A stretch of 64,000 bases of DNA from Alteromonas australica (GCF_000730385.1 NZ_CP008849.1:1054001-1118000); one strand, 5' to 3'; shown: positions 39,231 through 54,200, counted from the stretch's first letter. A program made the numbers and translations. Notes: a model not told the origin generated them from the sequence alone.

Positions 39231-42200
39231 TTAGATATCCGTTGGCGGAAGTTTATCAATCGCAGTTCTTAGTATTTCACTCTCAGTGCTAGAGGCTGCT
39301 CCTACATCGACGCTGCTAGATGTGGATGAGTCACTTCCCACTTCGCCGGTTCCTGATACTGACGCTAATTCGCTACTTGTGTCGAGTGTAGAAGGTTCAA
39401 TTGTAGGTAGTACAAGCTCTTCCGCAGTTAGTTCAATATCTATAGCATCGATAGTGACTTCGGTGACTGGCGAGGTTTTAACGAGATCTTCTTCTGCAGG
39501 AAGGGTAATAGTATCTTCCGTTAACTTGACGATATCGGGTGTACTCTCTACCGGCTCACCGGTCATCACCAGAGAGATTGCTTCTGTTTCTGGTGTCACT
39601 AATTGTGTTTCGGTGCTTAATTCCACAGATTGAAGTGGTTGTGTAGACATATCGACCATAGTTACCGCTGCAGGTTCGTCGGTCACAGCGGCTTCTAATG
39701 TAACTGACGCTTCTATTGTTGCTGACGCGCTCACGGTTTCTGTCGATTCGCTAGACACCACTTCAGGTACGCCTTCTCCTGACGCTGTAACAAACACGTT
39801 GAATTCTGCTGTTTCAACGGTGCCGTTACCATAATCTATTCGGTAAGTGAAGGTGTCTGTTAAGGTTCCCCCAAACACTTCAAGTGTATCGTCTGGTGTG
39901 TAGGTGTACGCACCGGTCTCATCAATCTGCAATGTACCGTACTGACCAACAACGGTAGTGCCGTTGTTTGCGTTTGAGAAAGTTACTCCATCCGCTGAAA
40001 CTTCGAGAGTATAGCTTGGGTCAAACAGCACGTCGTTCTGTAGCAGGTTTCCAGTTGCCGCTTGCAAGCTATCGAATACATATTGATCTAAGAAATGGAC
40101 AGTGGAGCTTACGTCAACGCTCACGCCGCCGCCGATACTTACTGCACCGGTATCTACATCCATGGTTACCCGATATTCACCTGCGGTGAGGCCATAGGAC
40201 GTAAAGGAGCCATTGCCATCTATGCCCAGTAAGCCGATTAGCTGATCGCTGCTAAAGGTTTCAACGGCTTCCCATGTGCCATTATTATCTCGCTCAATGG
40301 TGAGTTCGATACCAGAACCTAGAGACAGTAAGTCACCGCCATTGACATCGAGCGTAATATCCTGAACGGTATTTTCAGCAACGACTATGGTATTGCTAAC
40401 GGTGTCTTCATTCGAAGGTACAACAATAGTAGCACCTAAAGCACCTACTCCTAGCGCCCACTCATACGTCAGTGCCTCTGGTTCAGATACTCCAGCTGCG
40501 GTAGCAAAATCATAAGTGAGTTCCGCGCGAGCTGTATCTCCTGATACCCCTTGTCCTGATAAGTTAAAGTCTAAGGTTGCACTAGATGTATTATAGCCGT
40601 CGGAAATCGTGTAGCTGAAGCTATCAGAGTTACCTAAACCTTGACGTACGCCGTTGGCAACATAGGTGTAGCTGCCGTCTTCGAAGATGGTTAAGTCACC
40701 ATAGTCACCTTCAATGGTCACGCCGCCAGTCCCGGTACCTAGCACGGTAACGGTGCTACCATTGGTTGGCGTAACCTCAGTGACTACACCCCCTTGGGCG
40801 ATACTGTCACTTACATCACCACTATTGTTGGCATCGATCACATTCCCTGATGTTGAGGTACTACCTTCAAACGCATATTCAGTCAGTGTTGATGTGACAT
40901 CGGTACGTTGAAGTAACGTTAATGTATTACTCAGAAGCGCCGCTGCAAGGGCGTCGAGGACGTCGTTGGCGAATGTGGTAAGCCCTAATCCGTTTAGGCC
41001 ATTGTTAATGGTATGTACTAAATCGCCTGCGCCAATAAAATCTGATGCTGCTAGCGCTGGTTCAAGAATGAAGTTACGTACAACAGAGCCTAATCCCAGC
41101 CCATTTAATACGCTGGCTTCGGTTCCATTAAGTGAAGTCTCTAGTGCATTTAGCACAGCGTCTTGGTTATTTTCACCTAGTACAACACCTTCGTTGCCTA
41201 GTTCGGATAAAGTAATTGAATTGTCGTTGTCGGTATCAAAAAGGTTCTCAAGTTTGCTTTCATCATTTCGTACCACAATAGTGTAATCACCAGCCGCAAG
41301 CCCTGAGAAGGTGGCAACTAAGGTGTCATCACCGGTTACGCCGACAAGGTTTATTGCTGCCACGTCGCCCGCTAGCGAGTTATCAGGTGTTACTGCAAAG
41401 GCAACAACGTTGCCATCAGCATCGATAACTTCAACGATGTAAGCATCAGCGACGGCAAGCAGTGCTTTTTGACTGACTTCAACCACCACTTCACCAAAGT
41501 AACCTTCGCTGACGGTGAGGGTTGTTCCCGCCATCGGCGACCCTGCTGCAGGCGAACCTTCTAGTAAGCCAAGCACTTGCTTATCGCTGTCGGTCACTGG
41601 AGCATTAACAATGGCGGTCTGTGCGCCTAACGCCATGTCGTTGCTGTCATTCTGCGCTTGTACCGTAGGGAAGTCGCTACCAGAAATAGTAATGGTGAGT
41701 GCAGCATTATCCGACGTTTCACCGTCTGACAATGTATAAGTAAACACCTCATCTTGGCCAACAGCATTGCGATTGCCATTAGCGGTATAGGTGTAGGTTC
41801 CGTCAGCGGCAATTTCTAATACACCATAGTTACCCTGTAGGGTTGTGGTACCCGTTGCGGGAACGTTTACGCTATCACCCGCCGCATTAGTAATAATGGT
41901 AACTTGAGCACCATCAAGAATGGTGTCAGCGCCAACGCCACTTAAATCACCGTCGATAAGATTGCCTTGTGCTACAGTTTCGCCAGAATAGGTGTATTCT
42001 GCCACCGTCGTGGTAATCTCGGTATCCTGCAATACCGTAAGGGTATTACTGAGTAACACATCGGCAATAACACTTAAGATATCATCAAGGAATCCCGTTA
42101 AACCAATATCGTCAAGTGGGGCGGTAAGCAAGTTAACAAGTTGACCGGCTCCTATTACCGTTGTTGTGTCGAGAAGTGTTTCTAGCACACCGGCTACCTG

Positions 42201-45200
42201 CGTCCCTACAGAGCCTAGAGGAATGCCCAAGATGCCGTCGTTTAGGGTGGTTTCAACCGTATTGAGTACTACCTCTTGGTTGTTTGGCCCTAGTACCACA
42301 CCTGCACTGCCTAGTTCAACAAGGCTGATGTCGCCGTTTCCGTCACCATCAAGCAGTTCTTCTAGTTTGTTTTCATCATTGCGTACAACCACCGTATAGT
42401 TGCCCGCATCTACGCCAGTAAGAGAGAAAGAAATGGTTTCGTCGTTTGAAACATTGAATATTTCTAAACCGCCTACATCGACCAGTTCAGAGTCTGCACT
42501 CACACCTTGATAGACGAGTTGGCCATTTTCATCGTAAATCTCAACGATATAAGCGTCTGCAACGGCGGCAAGTGCAATTTGGTTTACCTCAATGTCTACA
42601 TCGCCTACATGGTTGGGTAACACTGTGAAGGAAGCGCTGGCATCAACGCCGCCCGTGGATTCCAATAACCCAATAACTTTTACATCGCTGGTGGTTTCTG
42701 ATGGGTTAACCGTCACCACAGGTTCGCCCATATCAATGTTGTTGCCATCGTTAATGGCATCAAGCGCTTGAATAACCACATTTTGGCTAGCGGTACTCGC
42801 CGTGTTACCTGCTTCGTCAGTGACGGTTGCCACTACGGCATAGGTACCCACAGGTAGCGTTGTGCCTGTTAAATCGAGGCTCCAATTGCCGCTACCATCA
42901 ATGGTGAGTTCAGACGCAGTACCGAAGGTGTAGTCAGTTCCGTTAAAAGTAACCGTTAATGTAGTATCGTCTGCAAGATCAACGGTACCATTTAACGTTA
43001 GCGTGGTATCGCTGGTAATAAAGTCTCCGGACGTGCCTGAATCGTTAGAAATGCTGTCGAAAGTCACGGTTTGTCCGTCGTTATTACCATCAATGGTGGT
43101 ATCCACTATCACCGAGCCTGTGTTAGTGCCAACATTATCGTCAGGATCCGTGGCGGTTACGGTGGCGGTATAAGTACCTTCGGCGAGTGCGGCTACTGCG
43201 TCGTCAGCCAGCGTCCAGGTGCCATTTTCATTGTTGGTGGCGGTGTAGTCATTCCCGTTGATGGTAACGACTACCGTAGCGGTATCATCGTCCACTGTGC
43301 CTGTCAGTGCTGGCGTTGTATCGTTGGTGGTCAAATCATTGAAGGCGACCACAGGTGCCACAGCGTCAACGGTATCAGATGCGGGGTTACTGATATTGCC
43401 AGCTTGATCAGTTGCCGTGACAGTGACTACAACTCCATCTGCTAATGGTGTATCTGGCGTTACGCTCCAATTGCCGTCGCCATCAGCGACAACGGTGAAA
43501 TCTGGCGTGCCGTCTCCGTTTACATCCACATTTACCGTTGCGCCCGCTTCGGCTGTGCCGGTAATTTCAGTGCCGTTGCCCGCTTCAACGGTAGGCGCTG
43601 CTGGTGCTGTGGTATCAATTACCACTGTACCTGTGTTTGTGCCAACATTACCGTCAGGATCCGTGGCGGTTACGGTGGCTGTATAAGTACCTTCGGCGAG
43701 TGCGGCCACTGCATCATCAGCCAGCGTCCAGGTGCCATTTTCATTGTTGTTGGCGGTGTAATTTATCCCGTTGATGGTAATGACTACCGTAGCGGTATCA
43801 TCGTCCACAGTGCCTGTCAGCGCTGGCGTTGTGTCGTTGGTGGTCAAATCATTAATTGCCGCTACCGGTGCTATAGCGTCAACCGTATCAGACGCAGGTG
43901 CGCTGGTATTGCCAGCGTCATCTGTGGCTGTTGCTGAAACTACAACGCCATCTGCAAGCGGGATATCTGGCGTAACGCTCCAGTTGCCATCGCCATCGGC
44001 GACAACGGTGAAGTCAGGCGTGCCGTCGCCGTCTACATCGACATTTACAGTAGCGCCTGCTTCAGCTGTGCCTGTGATCTCAGTGCCGTTACCTGCATCA
44101 ACAGTGGGGGCTGTTGGTGCTGTAGTATCAATAATGCCGCCATTTTCGTTTGCGGTTGCGGTATTGCCGGCACCATCGGTCGCAGTAGCGGTAACGGAAT
44201 AATTACCTTCAGACAAGGCTGCTGGCACATCAACAGTGAAGGTTCCGTTGGCTTGAACGGTTGCATCGAAGGTTTGCGTGTTGCCCGCATTGTCCGTAAC
44301 GCTGATGGATACCGTACTACCTGGTGCAATATCCGTCGTCCCAGAAATCGTGGGTGTTGTGTCATTTCCTGTTCCAAGCGCGTCCAAGGTAAGGTTGGGC
44401 ACCGCCGTATTAATAGTACCGCTGGTGGTATCAGACGCTGAGTTTCCTGCTGCATCGGTGGCATTAGCGGTAACATCGAAGTTACCGTCAGCCATGGCAT
44501 TGGGAACGTCTGCGCTGAAATCGCCGTTGTTATCGACAATAGCCGTAAATGTCTGCTCTGCTCCTACGCTGTCAGTAACGGTAATGGTCACTGAACTTCC
44601 GGGGCTTAAATCGGTGCTGCCGGTAATGGTTGGCGTGGTGTCGTTACCTGTGCCTTGTGCATCTAGGGTGATAGTTGGTGCAGTAGTATCTACGCTGCCG
44701 TTTGTTTCAGTGGCGGTGCTTTGGTTGCCAGCGGGGTCTTGGGCAACCGCCGTGACGGTATAGCCGCCCTCAGCCATAGCGTTTGGTACATCGGCCGAGA
44801 AACTGCCATCTATTTGAACAGTGGCATCGAAGGTCTGGCTTACACCTGCGTTATCGGTAACCGTGATGGTTACCGTAGCACCTTCAGGCAGGTCAGTATT
44901 GCCTGATATGGTCGGCGTTGTATCGCTATCTGGGGCTAGTGTATCTATCGATAGTACAGGTGCTGTAGTATCAATAATGCCCGTATTATCTACGGCAGTG
45001 GTGCTGTTGTTTGCTTCATCTGTGGCTGTAGCCTCAACGCTGTAAGGCCCTTCGGCAAGCGGTGAAGGTACATCCACGGTAAAGTTTCCGTTTGCATCTA
45101 CAGTGGCAGTAATCGTTTGCGCATTCCCTGCGTTGTCAGTGACGACAAGGATAACGTCGCTACCTTCTGGAAGGTTGGTGGTGCCAGATAGCGTAGGCGT

Positions 45201-48200
45201 AGTGTCGTTACCTTCTTCTAGCGGCGTTATGGTTAATGACGGCGCTGTGGTATCTATGACGCCTGTGTCACTGGCTGACGCTGTGTTACCCGCATTATCA
45301 CTGATTGTTGCAGTTACCGTAACGTCACCCTCGGCGAGTGCGGTACCTGGCGCTATAGAGAAGGTTCCGTCTGACTGCACAATAGCACTTAACGTTTGTA
45401 CATCACCTGCGCTGTCGGTCACTGTCACGGTAACTACCGACCCAGCTGGCTCGTCAGTGGTACCAGTAATAAGCGGTGTTGTGTCATTGGTTGTGTCTGC
45501 GACATCTACCGTTAGTAACGGTGAAACGGTGTCGATAATACCTGCTTCGTTATCTGTTGCACTATTGCCTGCATCATCTGTTGCAGTGACAGATACGGTG
45601 AAGCTACCTTCAGCCATTGCCGCTGGCACATCTACTGAGAATAAACCGCCTGCAGCAACAATCGCTGAAAAGACTTGGGTATTCCCTGCGCTATCGACCA
45701 CGGTTAGCTGTACCGTTGCGCCTTCCGGTAAATTTGAAGTGCCCGTAATGGTAGGCGTTGCATCGTTCACACTATCAATTTCATCCAGTGTGACCACTGG
45801 CGATAGTGTATCGATAACACCTGTCTCAGTATCCGATGCCGTATTGCCAGCGCCATCAATTACCGTGGCTTCAACCGTATAATTTCCATCAGCGAGTGTA
45901 GCAGGCACTTCTACACTGAAGGTACCATCAGATTGAACCGTTGCCGATAACGTTTGTGCGTTACCCGCGCTATCGGTCACCGTGATAGATACGGTGCTTC
46001 CTTGCGGCTGGTCTGTGACCCCTGTAATAAGCGGTGTTGCATCGTTTCCTATTCCTGGGTCAGCGACGTCCACCGTAGGTGATGTGGTATCAATAACGCC
46101 GCCGGTTTCGGAGTCTGAGCCGGTATTGCCATCAGCATCTGTCACCTCTGCTTGCACTGTGTAACTGCCTTCGGCTAAATCGGAAGGAACATTTGCACTG
46201 AATGAACCGTCGTTTTGTACGGCAGCAGTAAAGGTTTGCACTGCACCTGCACTGTCAGTCACTGTTATCGTAACCGTGCTGCCAACAGGCGCGTTAGTGT
46301 TGCCCGAAATAAGAGGCGTTGCATCGTTGGTTTGACCAAGCGTATCTAGAGTGATAGTTGGCGCATTGGTGTTTATATTGCCGCTGTCACTCACTGTTGT
46401 GCTGTTTCCTGCAGCATCTGTGGCACTCACATCAACGCTATAGTTTCCATCAGCAAGTGCATCAGGCACTTCAACCGAGAAAGCGCCATCCGCATTGACT
46501 GTGGCAGTCAGGGTTTGCACATTACCACCCGCGTCGGTAACCACTAAAGTAACCGATGTACCTTCAGGTAAGTCCGTGGTACCGCTAAGTAGGGGCGTAT
46601 TATCGTTGCCACTGGCTACCGGATCTAAGTTAATGGCTGGTGGTGTCGTATCCACAGTACCGTTACCATCGGCGATGATAGATTGGTTTCCAGCGTTGTC
46701 GGTCGCTGTGACCTCAACTAAATAATCACCTTCTGCTAAGTCGGCGGGGACATCAGCACTATAACCTCCACCAGCTTGTACCGTTGCGGTGAAGCTCTGG
46801 GTATTACCTTCGCTATCAGTAACGCTAATGCTAACCGTATCCCCTGGAGCGAGATCGGTGGTACCTGAAATAGTAGGCGTTGCATCGTTAGTGATATTTT
46901 GCGCATCTATTGTTAATGTGGGGGCCGCTGTATCTACATTACCATTATTGTCTGCGACCGTTGCTGAGTTACCTGCGTCGTCAGTCGCAGAGACGCTAAC
47001 ACTGTATGCGCCTTCAGCTAAATCTGCGGGTACATCAGCAGTATACGTACCGTCTCCTTGTACTGTCGCAGTGAAGGTTTGGGTATTACCGTCACTATCA
47101 GTAACGCTAATGCTAACCGTATCCCCTGGGGCGAGATCGGTGGTACCTGAAATAGTAGGCGTTGCATCATTAGTTAAACCCTGAGCATCAATCGTTAATA
47201 CGGGGTCGGTAGTATCGATACTGCCACCGTTTTCAGTAACGGTGGCACTGTTGCCAGCGCCATCTGTTGCTGTTGCCGTAACGGTATAATCGCCTTCAGG
47301 TAACGCCACAGGCACGTCAACAGAGAAGCTTCCGCCAGGTTGAACCGTAGCATTAAAGCTTTGCGTATTGCCCGCACTATCTGTCACCGTAATCGATACC
47401 GTACGTCCCGGCGCTAAATCGGTAGTGCCAGAAATAGTCGGCGTGGTGTCGTTACCTGAAGCAAGAGGATCAAGCGATAAACTAGGTGCTGCTGAGTTTA
47501 TTTCTCCATTGTTGGTATCTGTGGTTGTATTGCCCGCTGTATCAGTAGCGGTCGCCGTTACATCAAAATTACCGTCGGCAACAGGGTCGGGGACATCTGC
47601 GCTAAAGTCGCCATTAGCATCAACCGTAGCCGTGAAGGTTTGCTGTGAACCCGTGCTGTCGGTAACCGTTATCGAAACCGTGCTACCGGCAATTAGGTCG
47701 GTACTACCACTGATGGTTGGCGTGTTATCGTTGCTGATGCCTTGTGGATCTAGCGTGATTAGTGGTGCAGTAGTATCCACACTGCCGCCGTTTTCTGTGT
47801 CTGAGCCTTCATTGCCCGCTGTATCTTGCGCCGTCGCCGTGACCGTATAGTCACCCTCAGCCAATGGTGCTGGTACATTAGCTGAGAAGCTGCCGTCAGA
47901 TTGTACTGTTGCTGCAAAGGTTTGCGTATTGCCTGCACTGTCTGTGACGGTCAATGTAATGATAGACCCCGCAGGTAAGTCAGCCGTACCAGTGATGGCC
48001 GGCGTGGTATTATTTTCAGGCGTTAGCTCATCAAGGGTTAATTCGGGAGCGGTGGTGTCGATAACGCCTGTGTTATCGTTTATTGTAGTACTGTTGCCCG
48101 CTTCATCAGTGGCAATGGCTTCAACGGTGTAGCCACCTTCAGGAAGTGGGTCAGTCACATCAATAGAGAAGTTTCCACTGGCGTCTACCGTAGCGTTAAG

Positions 48201-51200
48201 CGTTTGAATGTTGCCCGTACTGTCGGTGACAAATAGAGTCACTACGCTGCCTTCAGCTAAATCTGTCGTTCCTGTAAGCGTAGGCGTGGTGTCGTTACCT
48301 TCTCCTTGAGGCGTTAGCGTTAACGAAGGTGCCGTTGTATCGATAGTGCCTGTCTCATTCGCCGCTGCACTATTACCTGCTTCATCGGTGGCTGTTGCCG
48401 TTACATCGTAATCACCTTCTGCAAGTGCCCCGGGAACGTCTACCGTGAAATTGCCGTTTGCATCAACAAGGGCGGTAAAGGTTTGGGTATTCCCCACGCT
48501 GTCTGTGACAGAGATAGACACCACCTCACCTTGGGCCAGATCTGTGCTGCCTGTTATAGTCGGTGTGGTATCGTTATCAGAGCCTAGTGCATCAAGTGAA
48601 ATAACTGGTGCAACGGTATCTACCGCGCCATTGTTGTCGCTTACCGTGGCGCTGTTTCCGTTCTCATCTGTGGCAGTAGCGGACACTGTATACTCGCCTT
48701 CTGCAAGGGAAGCAGGAACATCCGCGGTGAAATTGCCGTTGCCATCAACGAGGGCGGTGAAGCTTTGAACGTTACCTTCACTATCAGTTACCGTTAACGT
48801 GACGGTAGCACCAGTTGGAAGGTCAGTCGTCCCCGAAATGGTAGGCGTAGCGTCGCTAATTGTGCCTTGCGCGTCTAGTGTAAGCGATGGCGCGCTGGTA
48901 TCTAAAGTTCCAGTGTCTGTGGTACTTGTAGTATTGCCAGCGTCATCAGTGGCGCTAACGGTAACGGTATAGCTTCCGTCTACCATGTCGTTTGGAACGT
49001 CGGCGCTGAAGTTACCGTTTATATCGACCGTGGCATTGAACGTTTGGCTGTTGCCTGCGCTATCGGTCACTGTGATCGCAATGGTACTTCCTGGGGCTAA
49101 GTCCGTATTACCTGACACGGTTGGCGTTGCATCATTACCCGTACCTTGAGGATCTAGGTTGAGTACGGGAGCCGTGGTATCTATGTTGCCGCCCGCTTCC
49201 GTTTCTGTAGTGGTGTTGCCAGCTTCGTCAGTGGCGGTAACGTCTACCGTGTAGTCGCCCTCTGGCAGTGGAGACAAGACGTCGGTGGCAAAATTACCGT
49301 CTGCATCAACAAGCGCATTAATGGTTTGTGTATCACCATTACTGTCGGTCACGGTAATAACCACAATAGCGCCTTCAGGTAAATCCGTGCTACCTGAAAT
49401 CGTCGGTGTAGTGTCATTGCCTGAATCTAATGGATTGATACTAATAACAGGCGCTTGTGTATCCACGTTGCCGCCTGTTTCATTTGCGGTAGCTGAGTTG
49501 CCTTGGGCATCAGTTACCGTAGCCGAAACGGTGAAATCTCCTTCGCTAAGCGCACTAGGCACATCTGCGCTGAATGTACCGTCGTTTTGAACTGCCGCTT
49601 GGAAGCTCTGTGAGTTACCGTTTGCATCGACAACCGTGATGGTAACGAGTGTGCCAGGCGCAACGTCTGTTGTCCCTGAAATTGTTGGCGTCTCATCACT
49701 GGTTGAGCCTTGGGCACCAAGGGTTAGTAGCGGTGCTTCACTGTCTACATTGCCTGTGGTATCAACAATAGCTGTATTACCTGCACTGTCGGTTGCAGTA
49801 GCGCTAACCGTAAAGTCACCATCTTCAAGTGCGTTTGGTACGTCAACGCTAAAGTTTCCATTTGCATCGACAAGCGCATTTACCGTTTGAGAATTCCCCG
49901 CACTGTCGGTCACGACCAAGTTGACCGTGCTACCTTCAGGAAGATCAGTGGTGCCTGAAAGGGTTGGGGTGGTATCACCTGTACTTCCCGGGTTATCTAG
50001 TGTTAAAGATGGCGCGGTGGTATCGATAGTTCCACCATTATCAGAAACGGTTGTGGTATTTCCATCACCGTCGGTGGCGGTAGCGGTTACCGTGTAAGGG
50101 CCGTCTGCAAGCGGTGTTGTCACCTCGGCATTGAAGGTACTATCTGCGCCCACTGTCGCTTCAATGGTTTGCGTGTTACCCGCGTTGTCAGTCACAGTAA
50201 GTGTTACTGTGCTGCCTTCGGGCAAACTCGTAGTACCAGAAAGCGCTGGCGTGCTGTCGTTGGTTTCACCCTGTGCGTCAATCGTTAATGCAGGCGCATT
50301 AGTATTAATGTTGCCTGTTTCATTGGCAGATGCTTCATTGCCCGCTTCATCTTGTGCTGTAGCAGTGACGGTAAAGTCACCGTCTGCAAGCGCCTGTGGA
50401 ACCTCTACCGTGAAGTTACCGTTTGCATCCACTAGCGTATTAATGGTTTGGGCGTTACTTGCGCTATCAACAATCGTTAGCGACACAACACTCCCTTCAG
50501 CTAAATCGCTACTTCCGGATAGGGTCGGTGTCGCATCGTTGCCTGAACCAATAGGGTCGAGAGCAAGAGATGGCGCAGTGGTATCAATGCTCCCACCGGT
50601 TTCTGTGGTGCTTGCTGTATTGCCGTTTTCATCGGTTGCTGTCGCTGTAACACTATAGTCACCTTCAGCCAAAGCACTTGGCACTTCAGCACTGAAGTTG
50701 CCGTTTTCATCTACGGTTGTTTCAAAAGTTTGTTGATTGCCCAAGCTATCGGTCACCACAATGGTTACCGTGCTACCTTGGGGTAAATCAGTGGTGCCGC
50801 TTAATGTTGGTGTAGCATCATTACTCACATCTAGTGGGTCTAGCGTTAAACTAGGTGCAGCGGTATCAATGTTACCTTGTTCCGACGCTGTATCTTGGTT
50901 ACCAGCGTCGTCGGTTACCGTAGCAGTAACCGTAAAGTTACCGTCAGCAAGGTCTGCTGGCACGTCTACTGAGAAAGTTCCGTCGTTTGCGACAATTGCC
51001 TCAAAAGTTTGTGTGTTGCCAGCGCTATCAGTTACGGCTATCGAAACCGCGCTACCCGGTGCTTGATCGGTGTTACCTGAGATAGTTGGCGTGGCATCGT
51101 TAGTACTGCCTTGAGCGTCTAAGTTAACTAGGGGCGACGTTATATCAATATTTCCGCCAGTTTCTGTGGCAGTAGCGGTATTACCGCTGGCATCGGTTGC

Positions 51201-54200
51201 AGTGGCTGTGACGCTGTATTCGCCTTCCGCTAATGGATTGGGCACATCGACACTGAAATTACCAGAACTGTCTACCGTTGCCGTAAATGTTTGCGTATTG
51301 GCAAGCGCATCGGTTACAGAGAGTGTGACAGTGCTGCCAGTGGGTAAATCGGTAGTACCAGAAATAGTAGGCGTTGTGTCGTTGTCATCGCCTAAAGGAT
51401 TCAGAGTTAGGCTTGGCGCATTACTGTCCACAGTGCCACTTTGAGACGCTGACGCACTATTGTCAGCTACGTCTGTGACGGTTGCTTCAACGGTATAGTC
51501 GCCGTCGGCGAGCGCATCAGGCACATCGGCAGTAAATTCACCGTTGGCATCCACCGTTGCGGTGAATGTTTGACTATTACCTGCGCTGTCGGTAACGGTT
51601 AGCGTAACGGTACTTCCTGCTTCCAAATCAGTAGAGCCACTTACCGTCGGCGTTGCATCGTTGCCAGCTCCAAGCGGGTCAAGCGCAATGGTGGGCGCTT
51701 GTGTATCTATGTTGCCGCCATTCTCAGTTACGGTTGCCGTGTTGCCCGCATCATCTGTCGCACTTGCTTCTACCGTATATTCGCCTTCGGTTAACGGTAT
51801 GGTGACGTCAACGTTAAAGTTACCATCGTTATCAACAACCGCTTCAAGCGTTTGCGTGTTTCCGGCGCTGTCGGTGACCACCACAGACACCGTTGAACCT
51901 GGCGCTAAATCAGTAGAACCTGAAATAGTCGGTGTGGTGTCATTGCCGTCCGTTTGCGGGTTAATCGACAGAGTGGGGGCCGTAGTATCAATATTCCCAC
52001 CGTTTTCTGTTACTGTAGTCGTGTTACCTGCTTCATCGGTTGCTTCTACCGTTACTTCGTAATCACCTTCAGGCAGGGCTACTTCAACATCCACAGCAAA
52101 ATTGCCATTTTCATCAATAGTGGCAGTAAGAGCTTGTTCATTACCTTGGCTATCCACAATGGTAATGACCACTTCACTCCCCTCTGGTAAATCAGACGAA
52201 CCTGATATAGTGGGGGTTGTATCATTGCCGGTGGTTTGCGGGTCTACAGTAATGATTGGAGGCGTAGTATCAAGCACAGTGGTTGCGCTGACGGTTGAGC
52301 TATTGCCATCACTATCTGTAACAGTAATCTCTATTTCATATTCGCCTTCTTCACTACCGGCTGGAAAATCAACGTTAAAGTTACCATTTTCGTCAGTGGT
52401 GCCTGTGATAGTCTGGCTGTTTCCGTCGCTGTCTGTAATAACAACAACAACCTCAGAATTAGGCGCGTCGCTAGAGCCGCCAATACCTTCACTACCGTTC
52501 GTCGGCGACCCCGTTTCAATAACAACCGTTGGGGCTTCGGAATTGATAACCGCGTCGATGGTAGTGGATGATGTATTTCCAGCTTCATCGGAAACGGTGG
52601 CTGTTACTGTAAAGTCTCCGTTCGCAAGTGCTTGTGGGACCTCTGCGCTGAAACTGCCATCTTCTTGAACGATTGCGGTAATTGACTGTGTGCTGCCATC
52701 GCTATGAATAATAGCTAACGTGACCTCCGAACCCGGTTCAGCATCGGTATCGCCGTTAATAACAGGCGTTTCATCGTTAGTAGAGCCGATAGGATCGAGG
52801 CTAATGATTGGCGCTGTTGTGTCTACTTCACCTGTGACTGTCGTTGTTGAGCTATTACCGGCTGGAGTGGTTACAGTAACATCTACGGTATACTCACCTT
52901 CACTGAGTTCTGCGGGCACATCTTCATTAAAGGTACCGTCTGCACCTACCGTTGTGGTAATCGTTTGTTCATTACCTTCACTGTCGGTGACAACAATGAT
53001 GACCTCACTACCAGGAGGGGCATCGGTTTCACCAGATACATTTGGTGTAGTGTCGTTTGTTGGCGCAGGTTGATTTACCGTAGTTGAGGGACTGGTAGAG
53101 TCATAATCACCGCTTGTCTCGGCTTGTGCGGTATTGCCAGCGCCATCAGTAACTTCAGCGGTTACGTTGTAGGTGCCTTCGGCTACAGGGTCAGGTACTT
53201 CTACGCTAAATGTACCGTCAGCAGCTACCGTGGTGGTGAAGGTCTGCGTTACTCCCGCACTATCTGTCACCGTAAAGGTGATTGTGCTGCCTGGTACTGC
53301 ATTCGTTAAACCAGAAAGTGTTGGCGTAGCATCACCGTTTATACCAGGGTCGTTTAGTGAGATCGTAGGTGCAGTAACGTCGATAGTGCCTTGCGCTTCG
53401 GTGCTTGCAGTATTGCCGGCTTCATCGGTCACACTGGCATTAACCGTAAACTCGCCTTCGGCCAATTCAGCCGGTACGTCTGCACTGTAAGTTCCGTCAG
53501 CCTGCACAATGGCGGTCACCGTTTGCGTGTTGCCCGCGCTGTCGGTAATGGTAAGGGTAACGGTACTGCCCGGCGTGGCATCGGTGGTACCGGTAAGGGT
53601 TGGCGTGGTGTCGTTATCCGAACCTGGCACATTAATAGTGATTGTTGGTACGGTGGTATCAATAACGCCGGTGGTGTCGGCGGTAGCCGTGTTGCCGGCT
53701 TCATCGGTCACACTGGCGTTAACGGTAAACTCGCCTTCGGCCAATTCAGCCGGTACGTCTGCACTGTAAGTTCCGTCAGCCTGCACAATGGCGGTCACCG
53801 TTTGCGTGTTGCCCGCGCTGTCGGTAATGGTAAGGGTAACGGTACTGCCCGGTGTGGCATCGGTGGTACCTGAAAGAGTAGGCGTGGTGTCGTTATCCGA
53901 ACCTGGCGCATTGATAGTGATTGTTGGCGCGGTAGCATCAATGGTACCGGTCGTCGTATCGCTTGCGGTGTTGCCCGCGGCATCAGTCACATTGGCTTCT
54001 ACGGTGAAGTCGCCATCAGCCAGTGCTTCTGGCACATCAACGGTAAAGCTACCATCATTCTCGACTAAAGCGGTGAGCGTTTGTACGTTACCCGCACTGT
54101 CGGTGATGGTAAGGATTACTGTAGAACCGGTATCGGCAGTGGTAGTTCCTGTGATAACGGGTGTATTGTCATTCGATAAGGCAAGCGTATCTAACTGTAT

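Noticed and set aside
39301-39780. RTX nonapeptide repeats at the adhesin C-terminus
   Set aside because: Searched for GGxGxD-type series by eye and found none; only isolated Asp/Gly loops and EF-hand loops occur upstream.
44140-54190. Regular repeats as a possible CRISPR or satellite array
   Set aside because: The repeats are 279-base protein-coding units in one uninterrupted frame, with no short constant repeat and unique spacers.
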